Shown piece after piece: positions 6,995 through 9,719 of a stretch of DNA of 9,719 bases; position 1 is the stretch's first letter; each line of letters opens with the position of its first letter. Under the pieces are notes generated by a model, which saw nothing but the letters and a program-made list of their open reading frames with translations, had not been told where the DNA came from and searched no databases. A program made the position numbers and the translations under genes. Origin of the DNA: CAYZQE01 sp964480635 (GTDB taxonomy: Bacteria > Pseudomonadota > Gammaproteobacteria > GCA-001735895); the NCBI GenBank assembly GCA_964480635.1, contig CAYZQE010000090.1:1-9719 (forward strand), written 5' to 3'.

Positions 6995-7948
6995 ATGAGC
7001 GACACTAAACACTGTAAAGCACTTATTCTGGGTTCTGGCCCTGCGGGTTATTCTGCCGCAGTTTATGCAGCAAGAGCAAATCTTAACCCCGTTATGATTA
7101 CAGGTATGGAAGCAGGTGGTCAGCTAATGACAACAACGGATGTTGATAACTGGCCGGGTGATAACGATGGTGTTCAAGGCCCTGAATTAATGGCTCGCAT
7201 GCAAAAACATGCCGAACGATTTGATACAGAGATTATTTTTGACACCATTCATACCGTTAAGTTAGACGAAACGCCTAAGCGACTTATTGGTGATGCCGGT
7301 GAATATACCTGTGATGCGTTAATTATTGCTACGGGCGCATCTGCCATGTATTTAGGCGATCCATCCGAAGAAAAATTTAAAGGCCGTGGTGTTTCTGGTT
7401 GTGCTACGTGCGATGGTTTCTTTTATAAAAACCAAAATGTTGCCGTTATTGGTGGTGGCAACACGGCTGTCGAAGAAGCATTGTATCTGTCTAATATATG
7501 CAAACATGTCACATTGATTCATCGTCGTGATACTCTTCGTTCTGAAAAAATTCTACAAGACCGCCTTATTGAAAAATCTAAAACAGGTAACATCAGCATA
7601 GAGTGGAACCATCAATTAGATGAAGTGTTAGGCGACGATACAGGCGTGACAGGATTACGCATTAAAAGCACTCAAGATGACAACACTAAAGATTTAGAGT
7701 TAACCGGTATTTTTATTGCCATAGGCCATAAACCCAATACCGCCATTTTTGAAGACCAATTAAACATGGAGAATGGCTACATTACAGTAAAAAGCGGTAC
7801 GACTGGTGATGCAACGGCAACCAGCGTTAAAGGTGTCTTTGCAGCAGGTGATGTCATGGATCATGTTTATCGACAAGCAATTACTTCAGCGGGTACTGGC
7901 TGTATGGCTGCACTTGATGCCGAGCGTTATTTAGATGAAGCTGAATAA
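6995..7948 (+). CDS. trxB: Thioredoxin reductase (NADPH-dependent flavoenzyme)
   Basis: This cytoplasmic enzyme transfers electrons from NADPH through FAD and a redox disulfide to thioredoxin. The 317 residues match the low-molecular-weight bacterial class (E. coli 321). The N-terminal FAD-binding motif is GSGPAGYSAA (13-22), followed by the family stretch EAGGQLMTTTDVDNWPG (39-55). The active-site pair is CATC, with C136 and C139. The NADPH domain shows GGGNTAVEEA (153-162) and HRRD (177-180), whose arginines contact the NADPH phosphate. The second FAD motif, GVFAAGDV (280-287), is followed by YRQAITSAGTGCMAA (292-306). A clear AGGA site precedes the ATG. The gene diverges from ftsK and is followed, after a 76-bp spacer with a long hairpin, by a FemAB-like gene. 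All catalytic residues are intact. The assignment as TrxB rather than an AhpF-like or ferredoxin-NADP reductase rests on length and the CATC motif. Confidence 0.96.
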   Translation: MSDTKHCKALILGSGPAGYSAAVYAARANLNPVMITGMEAGGQLMTTTDVDNWPGDNDGVQGPELMARMQKHAERFDTEIIFDTIHTVKLDETPKRLIGDAGEYTCDALIIATGASAMYLGDPSEEKFKGRGVSGCATCDGFFYKNQNVAVIGGGNTAVEEALYLSNICKHVTLIHRRDTLRSEKILQDRLIEKSKTGNISIEWNHQLDEVLGDDTGVTGLRIKSTQDDNTKDLELTGIFIAIGHKPNTAIFEDQLNMENGYITVKSGTTGDATATSVKGVFAAGDVMDHVYRQAITSAGTGCMAALDAERYLDEAE

Positions 7949-7966
7949 ACGCTTAAAATAAACCCA

Positions 7967-8012
7967 TGAGTTGGGCTAGCCTTTTAAATTTATTAGAGCC
8001 TAGCCTAACTCA
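7967..8012 (+). terminator. Long hairpin after trxB, without a T tract
   Basis: TGAGTTGGGCTAG (7967-7979) pairs with CTAGCCTAACTCA (8000-8012): 13 bp with a single G-U, around a 20-base AT-rich loop. No run of T follows, so it is not a standard intrinsic terminator. It may be an attenuating or RNA-stabilising 3' structure for trxB, or a leader structure for the next gene, whose ATG lies only 12 bases beyond the stem. Confidence 0.5.
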
Positions 8013-8024
8013 CGCCACGATCTT

Positions 8025-9164
8025 ATGAAAATACGCGTTATTCAAAGCCTTGCTGAAATGACCGCAGATGCTTGGGATATCTTAACGCCCGATAATTACC
8101 CCTTTACTAAATATGCTTACCTATATGGCTTGGAACAACACAACTGTTTAACCCCTTTCGGTTGGAGTCCTTACTATTTTTTAATTGAAAAGGACGATCA
8201 ATTAATGGCAGCCACAACGTGTTACATTAAATCAAATTCATATGGTGAGTTAGTTTTCGACCATTCTTGGGCAGATGCTTATCAACGCAGTGGGCTTGAG
8301 TACTACCCAAAATTAGTCACTGCCATACCTTACACACCTGCAACAGGCCCTCGTTTTTTATGCCACCCGGAGGCCGAAGATAAGCAACATTTAATCCAAC
8401 AGTTAATAAGCCACATTAAAGAATTTAGTGAACAATTTAATTTTAGTTCTTGGCATGTGCTTTTTAATCAACAAGAAGCCGTTGAGCTATTAGAGAAAAA
8501 TGAGTTTATAACACGCCACGATTGTCAATTTCATTGGCGTAATAACAATTATAAAACCTTTGACTGTTTTTTGGCTGAACTCAGTTCAAGAAAACGCAAA
8601 AACATAAAAAAAGAACGTAAAGCCTTAACGGCTAATAAGTTAACCGTGAAGCAACGTAAAGCAAATGAGCTTAGCAAAGAAGAGTTAATTCAAGTACATG
8701 AACTCTATTCGAGCATATTTTACCGAAAAAATGGCACAGCGACCCTAACCCAAAACTTCTTTATAAACTTAGGGGTGAACCTTGGGGATAACACCCTTAT
8801 CTTTAGTGCCCATAACGAACAACAAGAAATGATCGCCATATCACTACTGTTTGTTAGTGATACAACTTTGTATGGTCGCGTTTGGGGCTGTTCAGAAGAC
8901 TATGATCATTTACATTTTGAATTGTGTTACTACCAAGGCATTGATTACTGTATAAAACATGGCTTGACAACGTTTGACCCCGGTGCTCAAGGAGAGCATA
9001 AAATTAGCCGTGGCTTCTTGCCAACAAAAACAGTATCTGCACACTGGATTGCTCACCCTGAATTTAAAACATTAATAAAACGCTTTACCGATCATGAAAA
9101 AAAGATGATACAAGAGCACTGTGACGAATTAATGTTAAGCTCACCGTTTAAAAAATTAGAGTAG
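8025..9164 (+). CDS. FemAB-like (COG3146, DUF482) GNAT-fold protein
   Basis: This 379-residue cytoplasmic protein has no signal peptide or membrane segment and belongs to the FemAB_like/DUF482 family of two-lobed GNAT-fold proteins. Family landmarks are an N-terminal VIQSLAEMTADAWD segment, YGELVFDHSWADAYQRSGLEYYPKLV (73-98), IPYTPATGPRFL (101-112), the basic helix SSRKRKNIKKERKAL (187-201), GRVWGCSEDYDHLHFELCYYQGIDYC (284-309), and the C-terminal FDPGAQGEHKISRGF (317-331). Members are often labelled peptidoglycan-biosynthesis N-acyltransferases by analogy with FemA/FemX, but the substrate is generally not proven, so I give none. No Shine-Dalgarno precedes the ATG; the family-conserved N-terminus supports this start. 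A 13-bp hairpin ends 12 bases upstream. The gene probably shares trxB's transcript in part. It borders a non-coding, IS-scarred region on its right. Confidence 0.85.
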   Translation: MKIRVIQSLAEMTADAWDILTPDNYPFTKYAYLYGLEQHNCLTPFGWSPYYFLIEKDDQLMAATTCYIKSNSYGELVFDHSWADAYQRSGLEYYPKLVTAIPYTPATGPRFLCHPEAEDKQHLIQQLISHIKEFSEQFNFSSWHVLFNQQEAVELLEKNEFITRHDCQFHWRNNNYKTFDCFLAELSSRKRKNIKKERKALTANKLTVKQRKANELSKEELIQVHELYSSIFYRKNGTATLTQNFFINLGVNLGDNTLIFSAHNEQQEMIAISLLFVSDTTLYGRVWGCSEDYDHLHFELCYYQGIDYCIKHGLTTFDPGAQGEHKISRGFLPTKTVSAHWIAHPEFKTLIKRFTDHEKKMIQEHCDELMLSSPFKKLE

Positions 9165-9430
9165 CAAGCAATTTATTGGGTTTTTTGATTAATTGATAGA
9201 ATGATTCGCGCAGAAGTCGGCTCAAATTGCAGGGACAGTCATTTGGATCATATTTTTACTGACGACCCTCAAGCAATCTCTGAACAAATCCATATAGCTT
9301 CCCTACGGGTCGTTGCCAAATGATCGCCAGCGTTGTTATAGAATTTTGTGGTATCTAGATGACACTACAATCCGATGCCTAGCTGACAACAATTTGGCTT
9401 AGATAAAAATTATGGACTTAATCAGATGAT
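9165..9430. other. Gene-free stretch downstream of the FemAB-like gene
   Basis: No supported gene lies here on either strand. A T6 run (9181-9186) follows a weak CAAT/ATTG stem and may be a poor terminator for the gene to the left. A 40-codon open frame (9201-9323, +) has no ribosome site or recognisable domain. The main feature is a nested stem structure at 9239-9323, listed separately. From 9324 to 9430 I see nothing but AT-rich sequence with stops in most frames. Confidence 0.5.
9239..9323. repeat. Nested hairpin (three coaxial stems)
   Basis: Three stems nest within 85 bp. The outer is TCATTTGG/CCAAATGA (9239-9246 with 9316-9323, 8 bp). The middle is ACGACCC/GGGTCGT (9262-9268 with 9307-9313, 7 bp). 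The inner is AAGC/GCTT (9271-9274 with 9297-9300, 4 bp). A 15-base bulge lies on the left side and a 2-base gap on the right. No mismatch falls inside any stem. It could be a structured RNA, a subterminal part of a decayed mobile element, or chance. Confidence 0.4.
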
Positions 9431-9516
9431 ATGGACACCACCCACTTTTAATTCGGCATCACAATGTGCCATAGTTGTATCGTTAAAATCAACTAAACAA
9501 AGAGGGTGGTATCCAT
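9431..9516. repeat. 86-bp element with 18-bp terminal inverted repeats
   Basis: The left arm (9431-9448), beginning ATGGACACCACCC, matches the reverse complement of the right arm (9499-9516), ending GGGTGGTATCCAT, at 16 of 18 positions. The two differences are at 9436 and 9444. Inside, GGCA/TGCC (9455-9458 with 9467-9470) and TTTTAA/TTAAAA add further symmetry. No target-site duplication is clear at its edges. It is either a small MITE-like palindromic element or the inverted ends of two related insertion sequences facing away from each other with about 60 bp between them. Confidence 0.6.
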
Positions 9517-9538
9517 GAAAAAGAATAACATAAGGTGA

Positions 9539-9679
9539 TTAGCAACGAAACTCAGCAGACCGAATCGATGCAAGGGTTCGAGGCTGATTCTGCACGCAAG
9601 CATACATCAGCCTCGGGACTAAAGCTTCTAAATCAAATCGGCGGTTAAATCGGTACTGGAATTCAGCTAAATAGTGCCA
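9539..9679 (-). pseudogene. C-terminal remnant of an IS1595/ISXO2-type transposase
   Basis: On the minus strand 46 codons run from 9679 to a TAA at 9539-9541. They include YLAEFQYRFNRRFDLEALVP and then RLMYACVQ and SIRSAEFRC. The YLxEFxYRFNRRFDL...PRL block is characteristic of the C-terminal end of IS1595-family (ISXO2-like) DDE transposases. It lies beyond the catalytic residues, so this piece has no activity. Directly upstream in the same frame there are stops at 9710-9712 and 9701-9703, and the family sequence is lost, so the gene is broken rather than only cut by the window edge. The 86-bp inverted-repeat element begins 22 bp past its stop. Family assignment is from motif memory and is fairly secure. 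Confidence 0.7.
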
Positions 9680-9719
9680 GAAAGAAAACCCCACAAACCC
9701 TTACCCACCCTAGTCTTTA

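Noticed and set aside
9201..9323. A 40-codon + strand open frame starting ATG at 9201.
   Set aside because: It has no ribosome site, no recognisable motif and overlaps the nested stems; it is likely a chance frame.
9239..9323. Possible integron attC site.
   Set aside because: The stems do not carry the RYYYAAC/GTTRRRY core pattern, and there is no integrase or cassette gene nearby.
1..9719. CRISPR array, tRNA or rRNA genes, phage genes or a defence island.
   Set aside because: There are no regularly spaced direct repeats, no cloverleaf or rRNA-like sequence noticed, and all intact genes are housekeeping or envelope families.

Overview
The window looks like a stretch of ordinary chromosome from an AT-rich gammaproteobacterium, probably aquatic or marine. 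The grounds are the ftsK-lolA-rarA gene order, a YfaZ-type outer-membrane protein, a LolA lipoprotein carrier and a COG3146 FemAB-like protein. The genus cannot be fixed from this sequence alone.

Layout. Positions 1-113 hold the probable last codons of an upstream + strand gene and a strong intrinsic terminator. A secreted M23 (LytM) zinc endopeptidase follows on the + strand (157-984). It converges on a minus-strand block read from right to left: ftsK (6835-4511), lolA (4485-3862), rarA (3832-2567), an orphan ParA-type ATPase (2464-1748) and a YfaZ-like outer-membrane protein (1686-1120). The ftsK-lolA-rarA part is tightly packed, with gaps of 25 and 29 bp. The last two genes are more loosely spaced (102 and 61 bp), and the ParA gene may have its own promoter. 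A 159-bp divergent spacer with a 12-bp palindrome separates ftsK from trxB (6995-7948, +). A 13-bp hairpin lies between trxB and a FemAB-like acyltransferase-fold gene (8025-9164, +).

The last 555 bp (9165-9719) contain no intact gene and look like mobile-element debris. They hold a nested stem structure (9239-9323), an 86-bp element bounded by 18-bp inverted repeats (9431-9516), and a minus-strand C-terminal scrap of an IS1595/ISXO2-type transposase (9539-9679).

Functionally the window is mostly housekeeping: chromosome segregation at the septum (FtsK), outer-membrane lipoprotein delivery (LolA), rescue of stalled replication forks (RarA), thiol redox balance (TrxB) and cell-wall hydrolysis (M23 peptidase). 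I do not see a clear new multi-gene system. The least explained items are the ParA without a ParB, the structured non-coding tail, and the hairpin just before a start codon that lacks a Shine-Dalgarno sequence.
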